Shown here piece after piece: positions 53,426 through 61,757 of a stretch of 64,000 nucleotides of DNA; within the stretch, counting starts at the first letter, position 1; every line of letters begins with the position of its first letter. Source of the DNA: DASRIA01 sp038203635 (GTDB taxonomy: Bacteria; Actinomycetota; Thermoleophilia; Solirubrobacterales; JBBDJG01); NCBI GenBank assembly GCA_038203635.1, contig JBBRDT010000001.1, positions 1 through 64,000 on the forward strand, in the 5' to 3' direction. The notes below the pieces were generated by a model. The model had not been told where the DNA came from. It ran no database searches and saw only the letters and a list, made by a program, of their open reading frames with translations. Made by a program: the position numbers and the translations under genes.

Positions 53426-54211
53426 TCACCCCTCCGGCATGTCGACCGGTTCGATGCCGCGCTCGCGCATGCCCCGCTCCATCTGCGCGATCGCCGTCTC
53501 GATCACCTTCACGCGCGCATAGCGCTTCGACTCCGCCTCGACGAGCTGCCAGTGCGCGAGCTCGTGGTCGGTGCGGGCGAGCACGTCCTCGACGGCGTCC
53601 TCGTATTGCGGCCGGAGCGCGCGATTGCGCCAGTCGTCATCGGTCAGCTTCCACCGCTTGAGCGGGTCCTGCGCGCGCTGCTCGAACCGCCTCCGCTGCT
53701 CCGCCGCGGAGATGTGCAGCCAGAACTTGACGATGATCACTCCCTCGCGCGCGAGCATCCGCTCGAACGCCACGATTTCGTCGTAGGCGCGGGACCACTG
53801 GTCCACGCTGACGAGGCCCTCGACTCGCTCCACGAGCACTCGCCCGTACCAGGAGCGGTCGAGCACCGACATGTCGCCCAAGCCTGGCAGCACCGGCTCG
53901 AACCGCCACAGGAAGTGATGGCGGCGCTCTTCGTCGATGGGCGCCCCGAATGCCGCGACGCGCACGTGGCGCGGATCGAGCGGGGCGACCAGCCGCTTGA
54001 TCGCGCCGCCCTTCCCGGCTGCGTCCCACCCCTCGAACAGCAGGCAGACCGCCGGGCCCAGCCGGCCGTCGCCGAGCTTGCCGCCGATCTGCAGCCGCAG
54101 CGCCAGCAGGCGCCGCTGAGCCGCCTCGAGCCGCTTGGCCTCCTCGGTCTTCGACAGCGCCAGCGTGAGGTCGAGGTCGTGCAGCGAGAGCGCGGCCATG
54201 GAAGCAGTCAT
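53426..54211 (-). CDS. ppk2: Polyphosphate kinase 2 family protein
   Basis: Cytoplasmic PPK2-family enzyme of 261 residues, which transfers phosphate between polyphosphate and nucleotides. Walker A is GWDAAGKGG at residues 61-69; later motifs are FGAP, DRSWYGRVLVERVEG and the lid-like RRRFEQRAQDPLKRWKL, all standard for the family. The length fits a single-domain PPK2. Whether it prefers NMP or NDP cannot be read off safely. The ATG is three bases after the enoyl-CoA hydratase stop with GGAG overlapping that stop, so the two genes are cotranscribed. Confidence 0.93.
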   Translation of the reverse strand: MTASMAALSLHDLDLTLALSKTEEAKRLEAAQRRLLALRLQIGGKLGDGRLGPAVCLLFEGWDAAGKGGAIKRLVAPLDPRHVRVAAFGAPIDEERRHHFLWRFEPVLPGLGDMSVLDRSWYGRVLVERVEGLVSVDQWSRAYDEIVAFERMLAREGVIIVKFWLHISAAEQRRRFEQRAQDPLKRWKLTDDDWRNRALRPQYEDAVEDVLARTDHELAHWQLVEAESKRYARVKVIETAIAQMERGMRERGIEPVDMPEG

Positions 54212-54214
54212 CTC

Positions 54215-55018
54215 CTAGTCGGCGAACTCGGCGGACCGCTTCTCGAGGTACGCGCCGATCGCCTCGGCGGGCGCCGCCCCGTGCAGCGCCATGATCTGCT
54301 GGCGGTCCTCGTACTCGACGGCCGTCTGCTGGGAGGGGATCTCGAGCGCCGCCCACATGCCCTGCTTGGTGAGCCGCGTGCCCCACGGTGCCCAGGCGGC
54401 CACCTGCTCGGCTCCCTCGAGCGCGCGCGCGAGCAGCCGATCGTCGTCCACCACGTCCGCGACCAGGCCGATGCTCGCCGCCTCGTCAGCGTCGAGACGC
54501 CGGCCGGTGAGCATCAGCTCGTGGGCGCGGGAGGCGCCGACCAGCCGCGGCAGCAGCCAGCTCGTGGCCATGTCGCAGTTCGACAGGCCGATGTTGATGA
54601 ACGCGGCGCGGAACACGGCGCTGCGCGCCGCGTAGCGGATGTCGCTCGCGCACGCGAGCGCGATCCCGAAGCCCGCCGCTCCCCCGTTCACCGCGGCGAT
54701 CACCGGCTGCGGTGTCGCGCGTACCTGCAGGATCAGCCGCGACATGTGCTCCTGGTTGCCGAAGTGATCCCGCGCGGGGTCGCTGCCGTCGTTACCCGGC
54801 GCCTGGCCATAGCCGCGCAGATCGACACCGGCGCAGAACCCACGCCCCGCGCCGGTCAGGACGACCACCCTGCAGGAGCGGTCGGCCGCGATCGAGCGCA
54901 GCTCTTCGTGCAGGGCCGCGCACAGATCTGTGTTGATCGCGTTCAGCTGCTCGGGCCGGTTGAGCGTCACGAGCCTCACTTGCGGTGCGGGGCGCTCGCT
55001 CAGGACAACTTCACTCAT
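54215..55018 (-). CDS. Enoyl-CoA hydratase/isomerase family protein
   Basis: Crotonase-fold protein of 267 residues. It has VVLTGAGRGFCAGVDLRGYG with the first oxyanion-hole region, and AAVNGGAAGFGIALACASDIRY with the second. At the usual catalytic Glu region the sequence reads GLSNCDMATSWLLPR, a variant common in actinobacterial crotonases, so hydratase chemistry is not certain. It would act on acyl-CoA in fatty-acid breakdown. It is the upstream gene of a pair with ppk2, an odd functional pairing. Confidence 0.92.
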   Translation of the reverse strand: MSEVVLSERPAPQVRLVTLNRPEQLNAINTDLCAALHEELRSIAADRSCRVVVLTGAGRGFCAGVDLRGYGQAPGNDGSDPARDHFGNQEHMSRLILQVRATPQPVIAAVNGGAAGFGIALACASDIRYAARSAVFRAAFINIGLSNCDMATSWLLPRLVGASRAHELMLTGRRLDADEAASIGLVADVVDDDRLLARALEGAEQVAAWAPWGTRLTKQGMWAALEIPSQQTAVEYEDRQQIMALHGAAPAEAIGAYLEKRSAEFAD

Positions 55019-55158
55019 CGGTGCTCCTCTCGTCGCTCGTCGGCGCGCGCGATCCTATGCGCTGAGCCGCCGCCGAAGAGCAATATGAGTACGCCATTCG
55101 TGCCGATATCGTGTTTGGAAGTTGGAAGGACGGCCTAAACTGCCGATAGGCCCAGGGG

Positions 55159-55989
55159 ATGGATCCCAATACTCACAAGTCCCGGCGGCGGCTCGTGCGA
55201 GCGGCCGTGTACGGGGTCGCGACGGTCGCGATCCTGGCCGTCGGCATCACACAGGTCCTGCTCGCCGACGGCGAGGCCCGGTGTGTCGGCGCCTGCAAGC
55301 CCCCGCCGTTCGAGGCCGCCTGGACCTACCAGCTCCAGGGCACGCCACAGATCACGCGGGCAGTCGTGTACGACGTGGACGGGTTCGACACTCCCGCGTC
55401 GTTCGTGTCGCGCCTGCACAAGTTCGGACGTTACGCCGTCTGTTACATCAGCGCGGGAACGTGGGAGGACTGGCGTCCCGACCGGAGCCGCTTCCCCGAC
55501 TCCGTGCTGGGCCGCAGCAACGGCTGGCCCGGCGAGCGTTGGCTCGACATCCGGCGGATCGACGTGCTGACCCCGATCATGCGCGACCGCATCTCCATCT
55601 GCAAGAGCAAGGGATTCGATGCCGTGGAGCCGGACAACGTCGACGGCTTCACCAACGACACGGGCTTCCCGCTGACGGACAGACATCAGGTCCGCTACAA
55701 CAAGCGCCTGGCCCTGCTTGCCCACAACGCCGGCATGGCGGTCGGGCTGAAGAACGATCTCGAGCAGGTCACCGCGCTGCGTAACGACTTCGACTTCGCG
55801 GTGGTCGAGCAGTGCTTCCAGTATCAGGCGTGCGGCAAGCTGGTGCCGTTCATCGACGCAGGCAAGCCGGTGTTCGAGGTGGAGTACGAGCTGCCCAGGT
55901 CCAGCTTCTGCGACCGTGCACGCAAGCTGCGCATCAACGCGCAGCGCACCAACGTCGACCTCTCGAAGGTCGGCGCTGTCTGCCGGTAG
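55159..55989 (+). CDS. Extracytoplasmic GH114 endo-alpha-1,4-galactosaminidase-like protein
   Basis: Protein of 276 residues with one N-terminal membrane helix or uncleaved signal (VRAAVYGVATVAILAVG) and the rest outside. The GH114 pattern is clear: TWTYQLQG-like start, VYDVDGFDTP, CYISAGTWEDWRPD, GFDAVEPDNVDGF and VGLKNDLEQV, with the acidic residues in the last two motifs being the expected catalytic ones. GH114 enzymes cut alpha-1,4-linked galactosamine polymers (PelA of Pel, Ega3 of fungal galactosaminogalactan). It converges on the operon holding a PelF-like glycosyltransferase and a deacetylase, with 12 bases between stops, supporting a role in processing that polymer. Confidence 0.9.
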   Translation: MDPNTHKSRRRLVRAAVYGVATVAILAVGITQVLLADGEARCVGACKPPPFEAAWTYQLQGTPQITRAVVYDVDGFDTPASFVSRLHKFGRYAVCYISAGTWEDWRPDRSRFPDSVLGRSNGWPGERWLDIRRIDVLTPIMRDRISICKSKGFDAVEPDNVDGFTNDTGFPLTDRHQVRYNKRLALLAHNAGMAVGLKNDLEQVTALRNDFDFAVVEQCFQYQACGKLVPFIDAGKPVFEVEYELPRSSFCDRARKLRINAQRTNVDLSKVGAVCR

Positions 55990-56001
55990 CCGCGGCCGGC
56001 G

Positions 56002-56370
56002 CTAACGCTCGCGGATCGTGATGCGCCAGCTGCTCGGCGCGCTCGCGCTCAGGCGCCGGTAGGTGCCGCGCCGGACCGTGATCTTGCCGCGCCGGGAACG
56101 CGTCTCGAGCAGGCGAAATCCACGCGTGCCGGTTATCCGGAGCGTGCCGCGGCCCTTCGTCCAGCGCAGCGTCGCCGTGTGGCGCAGCCGGACCGTGCCG
56201 ATGCGCTTCGTGCCGCGACCACTGAAGGTCCACGTCTTGGCGGCCCTCACCTGCAATGCATCTGCGGCCGTCGCGGTACCGGCGCTTGCAAGCGAGACCT
56301 GCGCCAGCAGCGCCGCCGCCAAGAGACAGCCGACGAGCACGAAGGTCCGCGTCGGGGTCAGCGTCCTCAT
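56002..56370 (-). CDS. Small secreted basic protein, last gene of the polysaccharide operon
   Basis: Protein of 122 residues starting MRTLTPTRTFVLVG; the ATG overlaps the stop of the upstream membrane protein (ATGA). A signal peptide ends near ATAADA. The mature 85 residues are strongly basic and beta-rich (WTFSGRGTKRIGTVRLRH, TLRITGTRGF). No family recognised. The positive charge and secretion suggest a surface or polymer-binding part, which is inference from context only. Confidence 0.65.
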   Translation of the reverse strand: MRTLTPTRTFVLVGCLLAAALLAQVSLASAGTATAADALQVRAAKTWTFSGRGTKRIGTVRLRHTATLRWTKGRGTLRITGTRGFRLLETRSRRGKITVRRGTYRRLSASAPSSWRITIRER

Positions 56371-57674
56371 GCGATCCAGACCGCCGTCGCGAGCGCCCGG
56401 CCGGGACGCAGGAAGAGCTTTACCAGCGGCGGGATGGCGATGATCGACGCGATCACGCCGCCGGCGACCAGGCCGCTGCCCGGCTGCGCCAGCGCTGCCG
56501 GCAGCTCGACCCAGACCTCGACGAGCACCGCGGCCGAGACGGCGACCAGGGCCCACGTCATGCGCCCGAGCGACACCAGCAGGCTGACGAAAAGCGTTGC
56601 GAGCGCGAGGCAGCCGAATCCCACAAACAGACTTGTAGCGATCGTGCCCGACGTCCACGGGCTGACCAGCATGCAGAGGCCCGACAGGACGGCGGTTCCA
56701 AGGGTGAGTCGCAGGATGGCTCCCGCGAGGATCACCAGCCCCGGGCCGCCGAGGTCGACCTTGTCGGCACGTGCAACCGGCGTCTCTCGCAGCGCCCGCG
56801 GCAACTCCACGTGGACACTTGACAGGTAACGCCCGCCCCACAGGCCGCCCACGGCGGATGGGATCAGCGCGAGCGCGGGCAGCGCGCCGTAAAAGCCCCA
56901 GCCGATCGTGTGGTCCGTGACCAGCAGCGCGCCGAGCCCGGCACCGATCACTCCCACCACGAGCGCCTGCACCCAGCCGCCGGTCGACGACGCGGCCGGG
57001 CCGGAGGTCGCGACCGCCGCGCCCACCGCCGCGATCGAGAAAAGCGCCGCGCCGACCAGCAGGGCAAAGGGATCAAGCTCGAATCCGAGACCGAGCCCGA
57101 CGGACGCCAGTACGAGCGCATACAGGAGACCCCAGCCGCGGCTCATCAGCACCGTGCCGCTGGTCCACGTGACCAGCAGCAACGCCGCGACCGCACCGGC
57201 GTCGCCGAGCGACACCAGCAGGGCGGCGATCGCGGCAAGGCCGACGATCCCCGCCGGCCCCTCGCGGCGGAGGGATCCCAGCCCCTCCCCCTTGCTCAAG
57301 TGCCTGCTCCAGAGGATCCACTGCAAAGCGAAGGTCAAGGGCAGGGCGATTCGCACCGCCGTGTCCCACACGGCCGCGCCCAGCATGGAGTTGAGAGGCG
57401 ACGCCCACATCGCCACGGCAAGAATCGCGAGCACCAGCGACATGCCCTCCGCCATCGCGCTGCGTCCCGAGGTCTCCTGCTCCTCGATGTGGCGACGGCG
57501 CGGGGCAGGAGCGCCGACGTGTCCGATCAGCTTGCGGCCGCGGTCGATCGCTTCGCGGGCCTGCAGCCCGCACCACGCTTCGAGCACCACGGCGGCCTCG
57601 AGACTGTCCTGCACGGGCCGGCCGAGGCGGGCCTCGACGACGGCACATGCGCGGCGGGCGTCGAGCGCCTTCAT
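56367..57674 (-). CDS. Polytopic membrane protein of the polysaccharide operon
   Basis: Protein of 435 residues starting MKALDARRACAVVEAR, overlapping the PelF stop by ATGA; a longer open frame upstream only shadows PelF. The first 70 residues are cytoplasmic and helical, with LEAWCGLQAREAIDRGRKL, followed by about eleven membrane helices. It is not similar enough to PelG for me to name it. Position between the glycosyltransferase and the small secreted protein suggests it is the membrane component for assembly or export of the polymer. The N-terminal soluble domain could contact PelF. Confidence 0.8.
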   Translation of the reverse strand: MKALDARRACAVVEARLGRPVQDSLEAAVVLEAWCGLQAREAIDRGRKLIGHVGAPAPRRRHIEEQETSGRSAMAEGMSLVLAILAVAMWASPLNSMLGAAVWDTAVRIALPLTFALQWILWSRHLSKGEGLGSLRREGPAGIVGLAAIAALLVSLGDAGAVAALLLVTWTSGTVLMSRGWGLLYALVLASVGLGLGFELDPFALLVGAALFSIAAVGAAVATSGPAASSTGGWVQALVVGVIGAGLGALLVTDHTIGWGFYGALPALALIPSAVGGLWGGRYLSSVHVELPRALRETPVARADKVDLGGPGLVILAGAILRLTLGTAVLSGLCMLVSPWTSGTIATSLFVGFGCLALATLFVSLLVSLGRMTWALVAVSAAVLVEVWVELPAALAQPGSGLVAGGVIASIIAIPPLVKLFLRPGRALATAVWIA

Positions 57675-59155
57675 GCCGCCACCAAGTGGGTCGTCATGTG
57701 GCCGAACAGCTCGCGGTAGCCGCCGAGGCAGGTTTCCTTGGTGAACCTGCGCGCAACCCGCTGGTGGCCGCGCTTGCCGAGACGGGAGGCCAGAGCAGGA
57801 TCGCTCAGGATGGTCGTCGTCGCCACCGCGATGGCGTGCACGTCGCAGGGCGGCGCCACGATTCCGCAGCCGCGGAGCACCTCGGGCACTCCGCCGACCG
57901 AGGTCGCGACGACCGGGCGGCCCTGCGCCAGCGCCTCGAGGATGCCCATCGGCAGGCCTTCGGAGATGCTCGTCATCAAGAGCATGTCGGCCGCGTGCAG
58001 CGCACCCGTCACGTCCCGTGTGCTGCCCATGAACTTGAAGCGCTCGTCCAGCCCGAGCTGACGGTGCAGGTCCTCGCACGACTTGGCGTAGGCCTCCTGC
58101 TCGGGAGAGGAGGGCCCGTAGTAGAGGAACCGTGCGTGCGGCAACCTTTCGAGGACCTCGACCGCGACGCGCAGCATGGTGTGCACGTCCTTCAGCGGGT
58201 CGATACGTCCGATCGCGACGACCGTCGCGGTGTCCGGGAGCGGCTGGGGCTGCTCGGGCTCGCCGATGCCGTTGTGGATCACCTTGACCTTGGCCGGGTC
58301 CACGCCCATCGCCACGGCCCACTTCGCGTTGGCCTCGGACACGGGTGAGATCACGTCGGCCGCCGCGTAGGTGGCGAGGGCAAGCCCCCGCGCGAGTCGC
58401 GTCGACACGAAGCGCTGGCCAGGGGCAGACCGGCTGCGGGCGGCCGCGAGGTAGCTCTCGCGCACGTAGACGCCGTGCTCCGTGAGCAGGATCGGCGTGC
58501 CATGGATTGCCTTGTGCACCAGCGCGGGGACCGCAGCCCAGCCCGCGCACGTGACGTGCAGCAGATCGGTCTCGGGCGTCGGGGTGCTCGCGGTGCGAGC
58601 TACCCAGTAAAGGGTCTGATAGAGCGTTGCGGCCTCGACCGTGTCGAGCTCGGGAGCAGGGGCGGAGCCGTGGGTCTGCTCGGCGAGCACCTCCTGCAGC
58701 GCGCGCAGGAACTGCTCCCAGCCGCGCCGGCTGCGAAATGCCGACCGGACTCCGTCGGGGTGGCGCCGGCACCAGACCAGCGCGTCGATCAAAGCTTGGT
58801 GGTCACCGTCCCAGCCGATCAGGGTCCGCACGAGCGTGCTCGCAAGCGCGGCATTCGCCTTGCCCGGGCGGCGCTTGCGGGGAGGCGCGTCGCCCGACCA
58901 GAGGTCGATGCTCGGGAGGAGCTCGGCGTGCGCCGGCACCTCGAAGGAACGACGGTCGCGGTCAGAGGCCGCGACGATCGGGAGAACCTGCCAGTGGATC
59001 TCGGGGATCCCGTCGATCAGCAGGTCGCACCAGGAGCTCACCCCGCCGATCACGTGGGGGTACGTTCCCTCGGTGATCAGCAGGACGCGGGCACCCGGCC
59101 GGGCCGAACGGGACGGGGCACGCGGCGGCCGAATCGATGTGTCGATCGGCACCAC
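57671..59155 (-). CDS. pelF: PelF-type GT4 glycosyltransferase
   Basis: Cytoplasmic glycosyltransferase of 494 residues with a GTG start. The N-terminus has the PelF/DUF3492 signature TEGTYPHVIGGVSSWCDLLI; the C-terminal GT4 half has HNGIGEPE, GRIDPLKDVHTML and the donor-site EGLPMGILEALAQGRPVVATSVGG. PelF enzymes polymerise UDP-GalNAc-type sugars for Pel exopolysaccharide. Here the gene sits with a CE18-like deacetylase and a GH114 hydrolase, which fits that substrate. Other classical Pel genes (PelD, PelE, PelG) are not recognisable in the window. Confidence 0.88.
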   Translation of the reverse strand: MVPIDTSIRPPRAPSRSARPGARVLLITEGTYPHVIGGVSSWCDLLIDGIPEIHWQVLPIVAASDRDRRSFEVPAHAELLPSIDLWSGDAPPRKRRPGKANAALASTLVRTLIGWDGDHQALIDALVWCRRHPDGVRSAFRSRRGWEQFLRALQEVLAEQTHGSAPAPELDTVEAATLYQTLYWVARTASTPTPETDLLHVTCAGWAAVPALVHKAIHGTPILLTEHGVYVRESYLAAARSRSAPGQRFVSTRLARGLALATYAAADVISPVSEANAKWAVAMGVDPAKVKVIHNGIGEPEQPQPLPDTATVVAIGRIDPLKDVHTMLRVAVEVLERLPHARFLYYGPSSPEQEAYAKSCEDLHRQLGLDERFKFMGSTRDVTGALHAADMLLMTSISEGLPMGILEALAQGRPVVATSVGGVPEVLRGCGIVAPPCDVHAIAVATTTILSDPALASRLGKRGHQRVARRFTKETCLGGYRELFGHMTTHLVAA

Positions 59156-59190
59156 GTACCCCGTTCGCTCAGTCCGTTGCTACTCGACGC

Positions 59191-61008
59191 CTAGGGAAGG
59201 AGCTTGGCGTTGAGCTGCAGTGTCTTGCCCGGAGCAATCGACGCGTAACCGGACGTCGTGCCTCCGTACAGGGTGCCCAGGCCGGTTGCACCGGCGAGCG
59301 GGACCTGCAGCGTGGAGGTTGCGTTGGACTTGACTGTGACCTTGCCGTTCTGCATGAACGCCTCGACCTGCGGTGAGAGGGACTCCCACTGGGTCTGGGT
59401 CGTGATCAGACCGGCGGCTTCCTTGTGAATCGGCTGAACCAGCTCCGGCTTGAAGTACGACCGGTAGCGCTTCAGGACCTCGTCCATCACGGAGTACATG
59501 ACTCCGTCCTTGGCCAGGTTGGCCTGGTGCATGTAGTGAGGCCGCGGGTCGTTGCCGAGCACGTGGCGCAGCACCTGCGAGGCCTCTCTGTCGATGTACT
59601 CGCTCCACGTGGCCGGCTTCGAGAAGCAGGTCGTCGTGGACGAGTTGACGCACGCGCCTCCGAGCTCCGGCGGCAAGTACAGGTAGTTGTACTCGTCGAG
59701 CTGCTCTTTGCGGGTTGCGGTGTTGTAGTACACGTTCGTCGGGTACCGCGGCAGGCTCATTGCGGGGCCGAGCTGCCACTGCGCCGGACGACGCGAGTTG
59801 TCGTCACCGAACGTCCTGATGCCGGTGTCGGTGAACACCTGAGCCATGTTCGGGTTGAACAGGCCGGAGTGCTCGCCGGTGACCAGCTCGGTCGGGTCGA
59901 TCGGCAGGCCCTTGCTCTTCGCCCACGCGACGTTCTTCTGGATCTCGTCCTTGATCTGGGCGTACGTGAGGTCGTCCAGGTTCGGATGACTGTAGGTGTG
60001 GTTGATCCAGTAGAAGTACTTCTTGGCGCTCAGCAGTGCTGCAGTGAGCCGGTCTCTGCTTCCGGCTTCGACAGCGCCCTCACCGTTGAAGGCCATGTCG
60101 ATACGGAAGTCGTGCACCTGTGACCAGACGACGGCCCGGAGGACGTCGAACTGAGTCATCCGGTTCGGCCTGACCTCGGTCTCGGCGTTCGCCACCGTGT
60201 CCCAGCGCGCGCTGCCCTGGAAGACGTCGTCCACCTGGACCGTGAGGTAGTTGCGCTCGGTACCGAGGTACACACCGCGCGTGACCCAGCTCAGCATCCC
60301 GTGACGCAGGAGCTGGTTCTGGAGCTGGTACTGGTTCGAGTCGAACGTCGAGACCATCTCCTCGCGACCGTCAGGGCGCGTGTTGATGCCGACCAGGGCG
60401 GAGTTGCCCGGGCCCGTGACGAGCGTCTTGAACTTCGAGCCAGTCGCAGGTGTGGCCTGGTAGCCCCACGTGTACTGGTCGATCGGCACGTTGCCCTTGA
60501 GGTAGGGGAACGTGGTCAGCCCCTGGGCCGTCAGCTTGCCGACGACGCCGCCGAGCTCGCCGCTGACCGTGGGGGTGTTGAGGCCGTACTCGGCCGACGG
60601 GTAGACGACCCCGGTGACCTGACGGATGCCGTACTTGACCTCGAAGTCGGCCAGCGCGGCCCACTCCTCGGTGCTGAGCGCCGACGGGTAGGTGCCGTTG
60701 CTCTCGTAGACGAGACCGCCGGTTGCGACGATCACGGCCTCGTACTTCGCACGCGGCGCGCCGTCCACCGTGTCGGCGAACGTGGAAGCCGTGTAAGGCT
60801 CGTCGTTGGTGGCGATCTTCTTCTCGTAGGGGACGCCTTCGCGCTTCATGGCTGCCTCCCAGGCGGAGGTTGAGGGCTCCGTCCCGTTCGCCGACAGCAG
60901 CAGGACCTTCAGGTCCGTGCGCTGGTTCGGCATCGCAGCCGAGGCCGCCGAAGGGACCATGAGGAAAATGGCGACGACCATCATCGCCAGGGGGGTGAGT
61001 CTTTTCAC
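59191..61008 (-). CDS. Secreted Agd3/CE18-like polysaccharide deacetylase
   Basis: Secreted protein of 605 residues; the GTG start overlaps the upstream stop (GTGA) with GGAGG in place. Signal peptide ends ASAAMP. Residues 30-230 form a Rossmann-like/CBM-like N-terminal part (DLKVLLLSANG, VIVATGGLVYESNG). The deacetylase part has VQVDDVFQGS (Asp260-Asp261) and NHTYSHPNLD (His337, His341), the metal-binding Asp and His-x3-His pattern of NodB-like enzymes. A C-terminal beta domain closes the protein. The overall order matches Agd3, the fungal galactosaminogalactan deacetylase of family CE18. Family assignment is from memory of motifs and should be tested by profile search. Confidence 0.72.
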   Translation of the reverse strand: MKRLTPLAMMVVAIFLMVPSAASAAMPNQRTDLKVLLLSANGTEPSTSAWEAAMKREGVPYEKKIATNDEPYTASTFADTVDGAPRAKYEAVIVATGGLVYESNGTYPSALSTEEWAALADFEVKYGIRQVTGVVYPSAEYGLNTPTVSGELGGVVGKLTAQGLTTFPYLKGNVPIDQYTWGYQATPATGSKFKTLVTGPGNSALVGINTRPDGREEMVSTFDSNQYQLQNQLLRHGMLSWVTRGVYLGTERNYLTVQVDDVFQGSARWDTVANAETEVRPNRMTQFDVLRAVVWSQVHDFRIDMAFNGEGAVEAGSRDRLTAALLSAKKYFYWINHTYSHPNLDDLTYAQIKDEIQKNVAWAKSKGLPIDPTELVTGEHSGLFNPNMAQVFTDTGIRTFGDDNSRRPAQWQLGPAMSLPRYPTNVYYNTATRKEQLDEYNYLYLPPELGGACVNSSTTTCFSKPATWSEYIDREASQVLRHVLGNDPRPHYMHQANLAKDGVMYSVMDEVLKRYRSYFKPELVQPIHKEAAGLITTQTQWESLSPQVEAFMQNGKVTVKSNATSTLQVPLAGATGLGTLYGGTTSGYASIAPGKTLQLNAKLLP

Positions 61009-61667
61009 CGTCGTGCCTCCTTGAGGTGTCCGTGTGAGCGGGGTCCGTTGGGGGTTGGGTTGTCCATCAGTTGGCCTGACGGCGTGAGTCCTGCGAGCCG
61101 TGCTTCGAGGCCGGCCATCACCTGGCCGATCTCGCTGCAGACCTCCAGGAGTGCGTTGCGCATCACGATCGCCTCGGTGAGGACGTGCAGGGCTTCGTCG
61201 CCTTGCTCCGCGTGCTCAGCGTGCTCCTGGTTCGAAGGGCCGTGCTCCTCCTCGGGAGTCGAGGAAGGAGTGGGGAGCGCCCGCAGGCGCTCGATCACGT
61301 GCCCGACGTTCGGCGGCGCTTCGAGCTTGACCCGCAAGCGGGCGTTCTCTTCGCGCAGCAAAAGTGCGTCGGCCTCGAGCGCGTCGACAATCTCGCCGCT
61401 CCGGCCTTCGGTGCGCCGCGTCAGCCGGCGAAGCGAACGAAACGGGTCGCGCGGGGCGCGCTCCGTTGCAGCGTCAGCCGTGCCGGTCTGCGGCGCGTCA
61501 AATATGGGGTTAGGGGTAGCTTGGGCCGGAGACGGGGCGCCCTTGGAGGAGGGCGGATTCCAGTCCACGTCCAGGCTTGGATTCCGTTCCAAGATCCTGC
61601 GACTCCATCGTGCTCGGGGGAGAGCGGGGACGCACTCCAATGTATGGACGAATGGTCTACGGCGCAA
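61005..61667 (-). CDS. Coiled-coil hypothetical protein, first gene of the polysaccharide operon
   Basis: Up to 220 residues, with a TTG as the first possible start; a TTG 26 codons later (LERNPSLDVDWNPP) is equally plausible. The N-terminal half is Pro/Ala-rich. A coiled coil near residues 95-115 (EADALLLREENARLRVKLE) precedes PPNVGHVIERLRAL, an acidic His/Glu linker and a helical C-terminal part. No signal or membrane helix, so cytoplasmic. The stop overlaps the deacetylase start. No named family recognised; by context it may be a regulatory or scaffold subunit of the synthase. Confidence 0.62.
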   Translation of the reverse strand: MRRRPFVHTLECVPALPRARWSRRILERNPSLDVDWNPPSSKGAPSPAQATPNPIFDAPQTGTADAATERAPRDPFRSLRRLTRRTEGRSGEIVDALEADALLLREENARLRVKLEAPPNVGHVIERLRALPTPSSTPEEEHGPSNQEHAEHAEQGDEALHVLTEAIVMRNALLEVCSEIGQVMAGLEARLAGLTPSGQLMDNPTPNGPRSHGHLKEARR

Positions 61668-61683
61668 ACGAAAGTTAAAGGGG

Positions 61684-61711
61684 CCGTCATTTGCTCAGCC
61701 GCAAATGACGG
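61684..61711. repeat. 28-bp palindromic element, left copy
   Basis: CCGTCATTTGC - TCAGCC - GCAAATGACGG: perfect eleven-base arms with a six-base loop, in the divergent gap between the coiled-coil gene and the flavoprotein gene. The same arms recur at 63257-63284 on the other side of the flavoprotein gene. Its position upstream of both genes argues against a simple terminator here. Confidence 0.85.
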
Positions 61712-61757
61712 GTGCTCCGTGCTACGGCCGCGTGGTTGTCGGATAAGGTCGCCGCGA

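Noticed and set aside
57675..58772. N-terminal extension of the membrane protein at 56367
   Set aside because: It reads the PelF gene in another frame; the ATG at 57674 overlaps the PelF stop and starts a sensible protein.
61185..61757. N-terminal extension of the Baeyer-Villiger flavoprotein
   Set aside because: The extra residues mirror the divergent coiled-coil gene and cross the palindrome; FAD-enzyme homology begins just after the ATG at 61758.
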